Positions 1 through 6,237 of a stretch of DNA of 9,192 nucleotides are shown piece by piece; position 1 is the first letter of the stretch, and each line of letters starts with the position of its first letter. The position numbers were made by a program, and so were the translations under genes. The notes under the pieces are model-generated. The model did not search any database and was not told the DNA's origin. It was given only the letters and a program-made list of their open reading frames with translations. Source of the DNA: AE-B3B sp964543295 (GTDB lineage: Bacteria > Aerophobota > Aerophobia > Aerophobales > AE-B3A); assembly GCA_964543295.1 (NCBI GenBank), contig CAZIXA010000059.1, positions 1-9,192 on the forward strand. Reading direction: 5' to 3'.

Positions 1-82
1 CTGGGATATTATTTTTTAAGCCCAGGGCATGAACCTTTCCTACCCTTCCAGCTCCTATAAGACATATCCTTAGCTTTTCCAT
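1..82 (-). CDS. Gfo/Idh/MocA-family oxidoreductase, first 27 codons
   Basis: A minus-strand ATG at 82 opens a frame that runs off the left edge. It encodes MEKLRICLIGAGRVGKVHA and a few more residues. The pattern of a short basic start, a hydrophobic strand, GAGRVG and a following HA is the NAD(P)-binding N-terminus of the Gfo/Idh/MocA family (inositol 2-dehydrogenase, glucose-fructose oxidoreductase and relatives). AAAGGG at 89-94 lies six bases upstream and serves as ribosome site. These enzymes oxidise sugars or inositols with NAD(P) and are frequent partners of TIM-barrel isomerases in catabolic operons. The fragment is too short to give a substrate. It shows that the operon goes on beyond the window. 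Confidence 0.82.
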   Translation of the reverse strand, partial: MEKLRICLIGAGRVGKVHALGLKNNIP

Positions 83-100
83 CTTTTTCCCTTTATTCTT

Positions 101-511
101 TCAAAAACGCTTTAGACTACGATATTGAGAAAAGGGGTCGTCCTGATATTTCTCCATTATTCCTCTCACCTCCAGATTCTCGGCATATTTATGCACCAGA
201 ACCTGGGCGATTTTTTTGGAAGTGAAAGTAAAAAGAGCAAAGTAGATACTTTTCTTGGCCCTTTTGAGCTCTCTGATGATCGCTTCTTCTAGATTATCCT
301 GAGAAGAGAAATAGGTTTCAACCAAACTTTCGTCAAGCTCAGGAGGAGAAAAAGCCGATCTAGAAGAAGACAGTGGTTCCTGCCATAGTCTTTTAAACTC
401 CTGGGTAAAATCTGCCGCAGCCCGGGAGGATTTAATAACTACGACGTTGTTGTTCTCCCGGTAGGCTCCTGACCTTGTAGGATTGAAAGACCCCTGTCCA
501 GACCTTCTCAT
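101..511 (-). pseudogene. Internal fragment of a phospholipase D-like protein
   Basis: This 136-codon open frame looks like a slice from the middle of a two-domain phospholipase D-like (HKD) protein. It opens with the tail of one catalytic domain: GQGSFNPTRSGAYRENN carries the GSxNxT signature at residues 7-12, then VVVIKSSRAAADFTQEFKRLW. After a short linker it has the start of a second domain: NLEEAIIRELKRAKKSIYF (about 73-91), LFTFTSKKIAQVLV, then LEVRGIMEKYQ. It stops at SLKRF, before the HxK core would appear. Neither HxKxxxxD motif is present, so it cannot have normal HKD catalysis. There is no ribosome site before the ATG at 511, and a stop lies eight codons upstream in frame. It sits 16 bases after the kinase stop and 18 bases before the next start, with no repeat or transposase at either side. 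A retained non-enzymatic peptide is possible but less likely. Confidence 0.65.
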
Positions 512-527
512 ATTTTTTAAAAAGAGA

Positions 528-2066
528 TCACTCTACGATGCCAGAAGCGGTATGGATGAGATCCTGTACTCGATCGTAAAATTTACTATAAACCTCAGAG
601 TACAGCTTATCGTAGAGTCCCTTTTTCTCAGGGTCCGGCAAAAATCTTTTATCTACATGAACCATCGCCTCAACTGCCTCCTGAAAGCTGGGATAAACCC
701 TGCCCCCCTTTGCTGCACATATCGCTGCTCCCAGGGCAGTGGTCTCTGCAGTTTTCAAAGTAGAAACCTCGACATCCAGTATATCAGCAAACATCTGATC
801 CCAGACAGGACTTTTCGCCGATCCCCCGTACATTCTTACCCTGGTAATGGGAACTCCGGAACCTTTTTCCATAAATTCTTTTTTACGCTGTGACTCAAAA
901 GCAAGTCCTTCCAGGATAGCCCTTATAAGATGAGGTTTGCCGTGATCCAAAAGAAATCCGAAGATAACGCCTCTTGCCTTGAGATCCCGGTAGGGAGAGG
1001 ATGCACCAGAATAATAGGGGATTAACATGAGCCCTTTATTACCGGGAGGAGCTTGAGTAGCCAAATTGTAGAGCTTATTCCAGAGGTGTTGTCCTTCATT
1101 TTCAACCGCCTCTCCTGCAAAGTTATCTTTAAACCAGTTCATAAGAGCCGATCCCCCACTCCATATAGAATCCTCTAAAAGATAGTCCCCGGTAGGGCTA
1201 ATCTCTATAAAGTAGTTCAAATTTGGGTCCAGTTTAAGCTCTTTCACATAAGATTCCAGAGAACAGGAAGTTCCCCCATTTATGGCCAGCATTCCCTCCT
1301 GGTTAACCCCGGCTCCTAATGCTCCACAGGGTTGATCTCCAGCAGTGGTCACTACCGGAAGCCCCTCAGGAAGACCGGTAAGAGCCGACGCTTCCTGGGT
1401 GACCTTCCCCACCATCTCCCCTCCGGGAAGAATCTCATCCACCCAGAGTTTTATCGGTATATTGAAAAGATCAAGAATATCCTCGGCCCACTTAGAAGGT
1501 GAGGCCACATCCAGGCAGCCAGTCTGGATAGCAGAACTTGAGGTAGTAACTAGTTTTCCTGTTAGTTTATAGATTATGTAATCCTGGACGAGGAGGAATT
1601 TATAGATTTTTCTGTAGTTCTCCAGTTCATTTTCCCTGAGCCACATAGCCTTGTAGACTGTCCAGATACTGGGAAAATTTCCTGTGCGGGAGTAGATCTT
1701 CTCTGTACCTATTTTTTCTTTTGCCCACTCATTTTGTTTCGTGCATCTCATATCATTCCAGAGAATAGCATTGCGAAGGGGTTCTATCGTCTCATTCACC
1801 GGTACGGTAGTGATTCTCTGGTGGGTTATACCTATGGCGACAATTTGGTTTTTATTAATTGTTCCGTCTTCTAGAGCTTCTTTCGTGGCCTTCTGGAAAG
1901 CCTGCCACCACCATTCTGCTTTTTGCTCAACCCAGCCAGGTCGGGGTCTAAGAAGAGGATAAGAAGCTCTTCCCTCGACTTTTGGGTTTCCTTCCTCATC
2001 AAAGACAACAACCTTGGTGGAGCTAGTACCGACATCAACCCCTATCACAAAAAGATTTTTTCTCAA
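528..2066 (-). CDS. FGGY-family carbohydrate kinase (xylulokinase-like)
   Basis: This ATP-dependent sugar kinase of 512 residues (COG1070) has the usual length for the family. Domain I opens with the phosphate-binding strand GVDVGTSSTK (9-18). Substrate-side segments are GITHQR and ILWNDMR (about 101-107). The catalytic base is probably Asp244 in AGDQPCGALGAG. GGTS (264-267) and GGSAKSPVW (414-422) make the phosphate and adenosine sites of domain II. I place the start at the TTG at 2066, because AAGGAG at 2073-2078 lies six bases upstream and the protein then reads MRKNLFVIGVDVG. The longer TTG reading from 2090 has no ribosome site. It follows the DeoC-like aldolase by 27 bases and presumably supplies its phosphorylated substrate. 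Similarity is closest to xylulokinase-like members in general, but the usual substrate-defining residues do not settle whether the sugar is xylulose, another ketopentose, a tetrose or a deoxy sugar. Confidence 0.92.
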   Translation of the reverse strand: MRKNLFVIGVDVGTSSTKVVVFDEEGNPKVEGRASYPLLRPRPGWVEQKAEWWWQAFQKATKEALEDGTINKNQIVAIGITHQRITTVPVNETIEPLRNAILWNDMRCTKQNEWAKEKIGTEKIYSRTGNFPSIWTVYKAMWLRENELENYRKIYKFLLVQDYIIYKLTGKLVTTSSSAIQTGCLDVASPSKWAEDILDLFNIPIKLWVDEILPGGEMVGKVTQEASALTGLPEGLPVVTTAGDQPCGALGAGVNQEGMLAINGGTSCSLESYVKELKLDPNLNYFIEISPTGDYLLEDSIWSGGSALMNWFKDNFAGEAVENEGQHLWNKLYNLATQAPPGNKGLMLIPYYSGASSPYRDLKARGVIFGFLLDHGKPHLIRAILEGLAFESQRKKEFMEKGSGVPITRVRMYGGSAKSPVWDQMFADILDVEVSTLKTAETTALGAAICAAKGGRVYPSFQEAVEAMVHVDKRFLPDPEKKGLYDKLYSEVYSKFYDRVQDLIHTASGIVE

Positions 2067-2072
2067 ACTTTT

Positions 2073-2078
2073 CTCCTT
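2073..2078 (-). promoter_or_regulatory. Ribosome binding site fixing the kinase TTG start at 2066
   Basis: AAGGAG on the minus strand, six bases before the TTG at 2066. The alternative in-frame TTG at 2090 has no such site, so the shorter protein is preferred. Confidence 0.75.
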
Positions 2079-2093
2079 AAACCCATCCAAGCT

Positions 2094-2813
2094 TTAGACT
2101 TCAACAAAGCTTCCAAATCTATCCTTAAACTCCTGGATTAACCCTGGACCTTTGCTGGTCCCCAATCTGTCAGCACCAGCTCTGATTAAATCTAAGGCAA
2201 AATCAAGAGTGTATATCCTTCCTGATGCTTTAACCCTCATTTTCTCTCCTGCAACCTTCCTCATTAGTTTAACATCTTTGACCGTTGCTCCTATAGATTC
2301 AGAGCCTCTCTCAAGAAGATACTTACTTTCAACTCCTGTAGATGTTTTTACAAAATGTGCCCCTGCATCTTTGGCAATTTTGCATCCTCTTACCTTTTCC
2401 TCATCGGTTAAAAATCCATTCTCCAGAATCACCTTTACCAGACAATCTTTTGCTGCATCAACAACTCTCTTTATATCTTCGAAAACGATCTCGTCTTTTC
2501 CTGATTTTAAAGCTCCTATATTTATCACCATGTCTATCTGAGTTGCTCCCATCTCAATGGCCCTTTTAGCCTCAAGAGCTTTTATCTCCGGAATGTGGGA
2601 ACCAAAGGGAAATCCAATGGAGGCTGAGATATCTATATCTGTTCCCTTAAAAAGCTCTGCCATAAGAGCTACATTTACTGGATTAACGCAGGCAGTTGCA
2701 AAATTATTTTCCTTAACAATGTGAAAAAACTCCTCTATGTCCTTTTCTGTTGCATCAGGTCTTACCAGACTGAACTCAATCATTTTGGCAAAATTGTCAA
2801 TACTTAAGTGCAA
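2094..2813 (-). CDS. DeoC-like class I aldolase, divergent
   Basis: This 239-residue TIM-barrel aldolase of the deoxyribose-phosphate aldolase family (COG0274) cleaves or forms a C-C bond through a lysine Schiff base. Recognisable parts are SIGFPFGSH (65-73), IDMVINIGALKSG with Asp94, KVILENGFLT (127-136), the Schiff-base Lys156 in VKTSTG, the second catalytic Lys195 in VKASG, and RLGTS near the end. It departs from standard DeoC in three ways. The N-terminal D-H-T motif is E-F-S (13-15). About a dozen residues are inserted after STG. The usual KASGGIRT is KASGRIYT, placing Arg199 where a phosphate-binding glycine is expected. The start is TTG at 2813, with AGGAG at 2822-2826, eight bases away. 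The gene lies 28 bases after the isomerase and 27 before the kinase. The fold and chemistry are clear. The substrate may not be 2-deoxyribose 5-phosphate, so I give no gene symbol. Confidence 0.88.
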   Translation of the reverse strand: MHLSIDNFAKMIEFSLVRPDATEKDIEEFFHIVKENNFATACVNPVNVALMAELFKGTDIDISASIGFPFGSHIPEIKALEAKRAIEMGATQIDMVINIGALKSGKDEIVFEDIKRVVDAAKDCLVKVILENGFLTDEEKVRGCKIAKDAGAHFVKTSTGVESKYLLERGSESIGATVKDVKLMRKVAGEKMRVKASGRIYTLDFALDLIRAGADRLGTSKGPGLIQEFKDRFGSFVEV

Positions 2814-2821
2814 TTTTTACT

Positions 2822-2826
2822 CTCCT
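2822..2826 (-). promoter_or_regulatory. Ribosome binding site supporting the DeoC-like TTG start
   Basis: AGGAG within AAAAGGAGAG on the minus strand, eight bases before the TTG at 2813. The next ATG is codon 11, which would cut into the first conserved strand, so TTG is the better start. Confidence 0.75.
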
Positions 2827-2841
2827 TTTAAATAAAATAAG

Positions 2842-3729
2842 TCACTCGTAATAACTCTCAAGTTGGATGCCTAAAGAACTCAGTATTTTTCTTATCCCTG
2901 CAAGACACTGCCTGCTACTTTCCACCCGTCCACCTGTTTTATCCTCATATTCAGGTTCCAAAGAAATTATTTCTTCATAGTTATCTTCCACAAGGTTTTT
3001 TATTATCCCCTGATAGTTTATTTCTCCTTCTCCTAAGGAAACAGGTTGATAGTCTGAATTTTCTGGGACGAGATCTTTGGCATGAATATGTAAAATACAC
3101 TCTCTTATCTTTTTATAATCATCGGGATAAGGGATTATTCCTGTGCGTAAAGCATTTCCCGGATCCCAGAGACCTTTGAGATTTTTGGAGTTTACCTCGT
3201 CTATTACCTTTCGAGTTAGCGATCCACTTCCCAAATAGGTATGAGGGCAATTCTCCAATATCAGTGTTATTCCTGTTTTTTCAGCCAACTCCACAGGTTG
3301 TTGAAGTCTTTGTATAACCATCTTTACTACTGTGTCATCATTAAGGGATTTTTTCTTTCGAAACCCAAAAATACGTATTTTATCAGTAGCAAATATCTCA
3401 CAAAGCTTAATGCAGCATTCTAAAGCTCTCATATGTTCCCGGTAATCTCCACTTTTGGTGATAAAATGATCATCGAAACTTTCCAGTTCTGTTTCACTTT
3501 CCTGAAGATGACACATAAGAAAGAGAGTTGAGGAAATATTGGATACCTGTAGACTGTATTTTTCGATAAGTTTCTGAGCCCGCGCTGCTTCATCTACTGT
3601 GAGGTTCTCGATGGTTTTATTCCAAAGTGAATGTATTTCAACGTATTTTACTCCAAGTCCGTTGATGACTTTCAAAGCATATTCAAAGTCCATACTTACC
3701 TGGTCTGTTATAATTCCCACCTTAAACAT
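2842..3729 (-). CDS. TIM-barrel sugar isomerase/epimerase family protein
   Basis: This cytoplasmic protein of 295 residues belongs to the xylose-isomerase-like TIM-barrel family (COG1082, AP_endonuc_2), which interconverts keto and aldo sugars, epimerises ketoses or dehydrates inosose with a divalent metal. Metal-ligand candidates fall where the family has them: Glu159 in LILENCPH, Asp189 in LWDPGNA, His216 in HIHAKD and Glu258 in ISLEPE. A SLGEGEINY segment at 231-239 is also typical. The frame is open to an ATG at 3900, but I choose the ATG at 3729. The reasons are that AAGGAGG sits five bases upstream, the protein then opens directly with the first barrel strand (FKVGIITDQ), and the extra 57 codons resemble no domain. 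It is 28 bases from the DeoC-like gene. The specific reaction cannot be read from sequence. Confidence 0.9.
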   Translation of the reverse strand: MFKVGIITDQVSMDFEYALKVINGLGVKYVEIHSLWNKTIENLTVDEAARAQKLIEKYSLQVSNISSTLFLMCHLQESETELESFDDHFITKSGDYREHMRALECCIKLCEIFATDKIRIFGFRKKKSLNDDTVVKMVIQRLQQPVELAEKTGITLILENCPHTYLGSGSLTRKVIDEVNSKNLKGLWDPGNALRTGIIPYPDDYKKIRECILHIHAKDLVPENSDYQPVSLGEGEINYQGIIKNLVEDNYEEIISLEPEYEDKTGGRVESSRQCLAGIRKILSSLGIQLESYYE

Positions 3730-3942
3730 TTTTTCCTCCTTCTGTACTATCATGAGCATGGTAGGACTAGGTAGGTTGTTATCTTTGGTAGTCCTGGTCT
3801 TGTCTACTACCTTTTCCCTGACCTCGCATACCCTTAAAGTTGAGTTAGGTAAGGGTATTGAGATCTTTGATCCTTCAAACATAATTTCATTGGTGAACAA
3901 ATATTTCCATGAAGTTTCGGAGAGAACTCAAAAATTACTTCT
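3730..3942 (-). promoter_or_regulatory. Structured 213-base gap before the isomerase gene, possible cis-regulatory RNA
   Basis: This gap lies between the end of the broken UroD-like gene and the ATG at 3729. In transcript order it holds three inverted repeats. The first is a perfect 9-bp pair (3828-3836 with 3850-3858, ATACCCTTA/TAAGGGTAT, 13-base loop). The second is a 6-bp pair (3787-3792 with 3806-3811). The third is a 7-bp pair (3763-3769 with 3789-3795). The last two share bases 3789-3792, so they cannot form together. A direct repeat GGTAGG occurs at 3760-3765 and 3770-3775 on the plus strand. The strong ribosome site AAGGAGG (3735-3741) follows. The layout resembles an attenuator or a ligand-sensing leader, but it matches no riboswitch class that I recognise. 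The isomerase frame is open through the gap without coding character. Confidence 0.4.
3735..3741 (-). promoter_or_regulatory. Ribosome binding site fixing the isomerase start at 3729
   Basis: AAGGAGG on the minus strand, followed by five A before ATG. It is the strongest ribosome site in the window and decides against the longer frame that begins at 3900. Confidence 0.85.
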
Positions 3943-5037
3943 CTAAGGCGAAAACACACCATATTTCTTTACCGTTCGGTAAACAGCCGAGACGTTCTCC
4001 ACCGGGATATCGGCAGTATACACATTGGCGCTGGAGATGATAAGTCCCCCACCAGAAGCCGCAGCCTTGATGATTCTTTTTACCTCCTTTTCTACGTCTT
4101 TCGGTGTTCCTCTGGGAAGGACGTAGCGGGTATCGATATTCCCCATGAGACACAATTTATCCCCGTACTTCTCTTTCACAAGACCAATATCCATTCCGGC
4201 TGCTGGTTCCAGGGGATGCAATCCATCTATACCTACCTCAACCAAATCCTGAATTATCCAGTTTATGTCACCGTCGGAATGAAAAAACACTACACTATCT
4301 TTGTTGTTCTCTTTGACATGTTCCTTTATTATTCCCACTTCTTCCCTAACTGCAGGCAGTAGTATCTCTCCCTAAAAATCTGGAGATAGAAAAGGACCCA
4401 TATTTCCAGCTAAATCGTCATCAACAACTATCACTTGAGTTCCCGCATCTATATACATTTTGGCTATTTCGGCACTATATTTAGTGAATTCTCTAATGAT
4501 ATATCCTAATTCCTCAGGGTGAGTGAGAGACCAAGTCATATAGTTCTCATGTCCCATCAAGGGAGTAATCATACCCCGTCCCCCCCCACACATCTTCGCA
4601 CCGATACAAAAATCTGTTTCCTTCACCCACTTCTCAACTTCCCTGGCGTTTCTTTAGTAGTAACCGATGGGGAGAAACTTATACTCATAGATATCCTTAA
4701 GTCTTTTTATGGGAAATTCCAGCAAACTAGAAGTCAGGGAACCAAACTCAGAATCTTCATACACGGCGCCCCAACCATCTTTGATAATCGGTCTTCCGGA
4801 TTTACTTTTTCCCAAAAGCTCTTTATGGGGACTGGCTTCGAAAGTAGAGTCTACCCCTTTCAGATCGATATCCAGGAATTCGTAGACCCTGACAAGGTCA
4901 CCAAAGGAATCAAGTTCCTTGATATTCTTCTTTAGTATTCTAGCCATGAGATTTCTATCAATAATCCACTCTCCGGTAGGAACTCTATCTGCCTCTTTAT
5001 GTTGGATAGCCAAGTGAACTCGTTGGCGACGATTCAT
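3943..5037 (-). pseudogene. UroD-superfamily (MtaA/HemE-like) gene with two in-frame stop codons
   Basis: The stretch is 365 codons from ATG to the last stop, a normal full length for the UroD-like family, and stays in a single frame throughout. It is interrupted by TAA at codon 128 (4654-4656) and TAG at codon 222 (4372-4374). Family features continue smoothly across both stops: an N-terminal DRVP at 17-20, NAREVEKWVKE right after the first stop, VVDDDLAGNMGPFLSPDF right before the second, FHSDGDI near residues 252-258, then AGMDIGLVKEKYGD, MGNIDTRYVLPRGTP and ASGGGLIISSANV. In relatives the position of the second stop is usually aromatic (SPE-W/F-REF), so TGG to TAG fits. CAA to TAA is a possible origin of the first. 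Relatives decarboxylate uroporphyrinogen or transfer methyl groups from corrinoids; those in sugar operons have no settled function. It is probably a recent pseudogene, with sequencing error or readthrough as alternatives. Confidence 0.8.
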
Positions 5038-5189
5038 TTTTCATTCCTTGTAGATTAGCTCTTCTCAAAAAAAATTCCTCAAACATTTTGTGGTGCCGCG
5101 TCTTTGACTTATTAAACAATTCAGTGCTTTCTCATAAGAAAAGAAAACCTCATTAGTTGATATTGATTCGAGAACCACTCGATATAGTT
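5038..5189 (-). other. Intergenic gap after the dehydrogenase, small hairpin only
   Basis: This 152-base AT-rich gap holds no gene. A short hairpin of 5 bp with a 5-base loop (5168-5182, TCGAG/CTCGA arms) lies just after the dehydrogenase stop. It is not followed by a T run. A run of eight T on the transcribed strand lies near 5068-5076, but only a 4-bp stem precedes it, so I do not call a terminator. The end of the gap carries AAGGAA just before the ATG at 5037, a usable ribosome site for the UroD-like gene. I could not fix a promoter with confidence. Confidence 0.35.
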
Positions 5190-6209
5190 CTAACTGACTT
5201 TAATCATTATTTTTACAGCCTCATCTGAGTTTTCGTGTGCAACCCGATATGCCTCAGGATAATCTTTAAAATCGAATCGGTGAGTTACAAGAGGATCTAC
5301 TTTGACTTTCTTATCTTTTATCAACGAAATAGCCCGTAGCCAATCTTGTCTGGTATACATCATTGATCCTATCAGTTCTAGCTCCCGTTCCACAATAAAT
5401 CCCATTTCAATTTTTGGTTTTGTTGGATAGACACCTAAAGCAACAACTCTACTACCATTTCGAGCATTTGAAACCGCTGATTCTAGTGCTGATTGAGAAC
5501 CCGCACATTCTACCATACAATCGGCTCCTTCCGGTCCAAATTCACTATCGATGATGTCCTCTAATGGCTGTTTTTCTATGTTCACTGCCAGATCTATTCC
5601 TAGATTTTTCGCTAACCTCAATCTCTTCTCTTTCATATCGCATATCATTACTCTCTGCGCCCCCAAACTTTTCAAGACTTGGGCCACCAAAAGTCCTATC
5701 GTCCCGGCTCCAATCACAACAACTTTACTACTCTTCCCTCCTATTCTATGGGCAGCATGAACCGCAACTGACAGAGGTTCAAGAAATGCACCCTGCTCGT
5801 AGGTGATCTCCTCTGGAAGTCTAATCGTCCGCTCTATGGGGAGGATACAATACTCAGAAGCGACCCCGTTTACCTGAAATCCCCAGACCTTTAATGTCTC
5901 ACATATATTATATCTGCCCAATCGACACATCGAGCAAGTGCCGCAGGTAGCCTGAGGCTCAGCAGTCACCTTATCTCCCGGGTTCAGATTCTCCACGCTC
6001 TCCCCTACTGATACCACCTCGGCAGAAAATTCGTGTCCTTGGATGATAGGGTAAGAAGTGAAGGGATGCTTCCCATAATAAGCGTGAACGTCGGATCGGC
6101 ATATTCCTAAACACTTTACGGCTACCAATACTTGGCCTTTTTCAGGCTTAGGTATCGGTACTTTCTGAAATACAAGATGCTCCGGTCTCCTGGTAATTGC
6201 CTGCAACAT
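5190..6209 (-). CDS. Zinc-dependent medium-chain alcohol/polyol dehydrogenase
   Basis: This 339-residue cytoplasmic oxidoreductase belongs to the Tdh/sorbitol dehydrogenase branch of the MDR superfamily (COG1063). It probably oxidises a sugar alcohol or secondary alcohol to a ketone, or the reverse. The catalytic zinc ligands look intact: Cys37 in GICRSD, His59-Glu60 in GHEF, and Glu144 in EPLSVAVH. The four structural-zinc cysteines are present (Cys89, 92, 95 and 103). A Rossmann motif GAGTIG is at 167-172, and Asp191 at the end of the second strand favours NAD over NADP. The start ATG at 6209 has an AGGAG site at 6220-6224, about ten bases away. The gene is 28 bases after the permease and ends in TAG. 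The exact substrate is unknown. Its place between a sugar importer and a kinase/aldolase pair suggests the first oxidation of the imported compound. Confidence 0.93.
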   Translation of the reverse strand: MLQAITRRPEHLVFQKVPIPKPEKGQVLVAVKCLGICRSDVHAYYGKHPFTSYPIIQGHEFSAEVVSVGESVENLNPGDKVTAEPQATCGTCSMCRLGRYNICETLKVWGFQVNGVASEYCILPIERTIRLPEEITYEQGAFLEPLSVAVHAAHRIGGKSSKVVVIGAGTIGLLVAQVLKSLGAQRVMICDMKEKRLRLAKNLGIDLAVNIEKQPLEDIIDSEFGPEGADCMVECAGSQSALESAVSNARNGSRVVALGVYPTKPKIEMGFIVERELELIGSMMYTRQDWLRAISLIKDKKVKVDPLVTHRFDFKDYPEAYRVAHENSDEAVKIMIKVS

Positions 6210-6237
6210 GTAAGCTTCTCTCCTTTTACTCTCCTTC

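Noticed and set aside
483..893. Plus-strand frames, for example 136 codons opposite the kinase
   Set aside because: These and the other plus-strand frames lie opposite well-supported minus-strand genes and encode nothing family-like; they are shadows.
2067..2090. Kinase start at TTG 2090
   Set aside because: No ribosome site precedes it, while AAGGAG lies just upstream of the TTG at 2066; the extra residues are not family-like.
3730..3900. N-terminal 57-residue extension of the isomerase from an ATG at 3900
   Set aside because: The ATG at 3729 has an excellent ribosome site and starts directly at the first barrel strand. The extension has no recognisable domain and overlaps several inverted repeats.
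4372..4656. Recoding of the UroD-like stops (TAG as pyrrolysine, or an alternative genetic code)
   Set aside because: One stop is TAA and the other TAG. Neighbouring genes end properly with TAA (aldolase), TAG (dehydrogenase, binding protein) and TGA (kinase, isomerase). Pyrrolysine is known from MtmB/MtbB/MttB, not from this family, and no pyl genes are visible.
5062..5095. Intrinsic terminator near the T run after the dehydrogenase
   Set aside because: Only a 4-bp AT-rich stem (around 5080-5090) comes before the T run and bases intervene; this is too weak for a terminator call.
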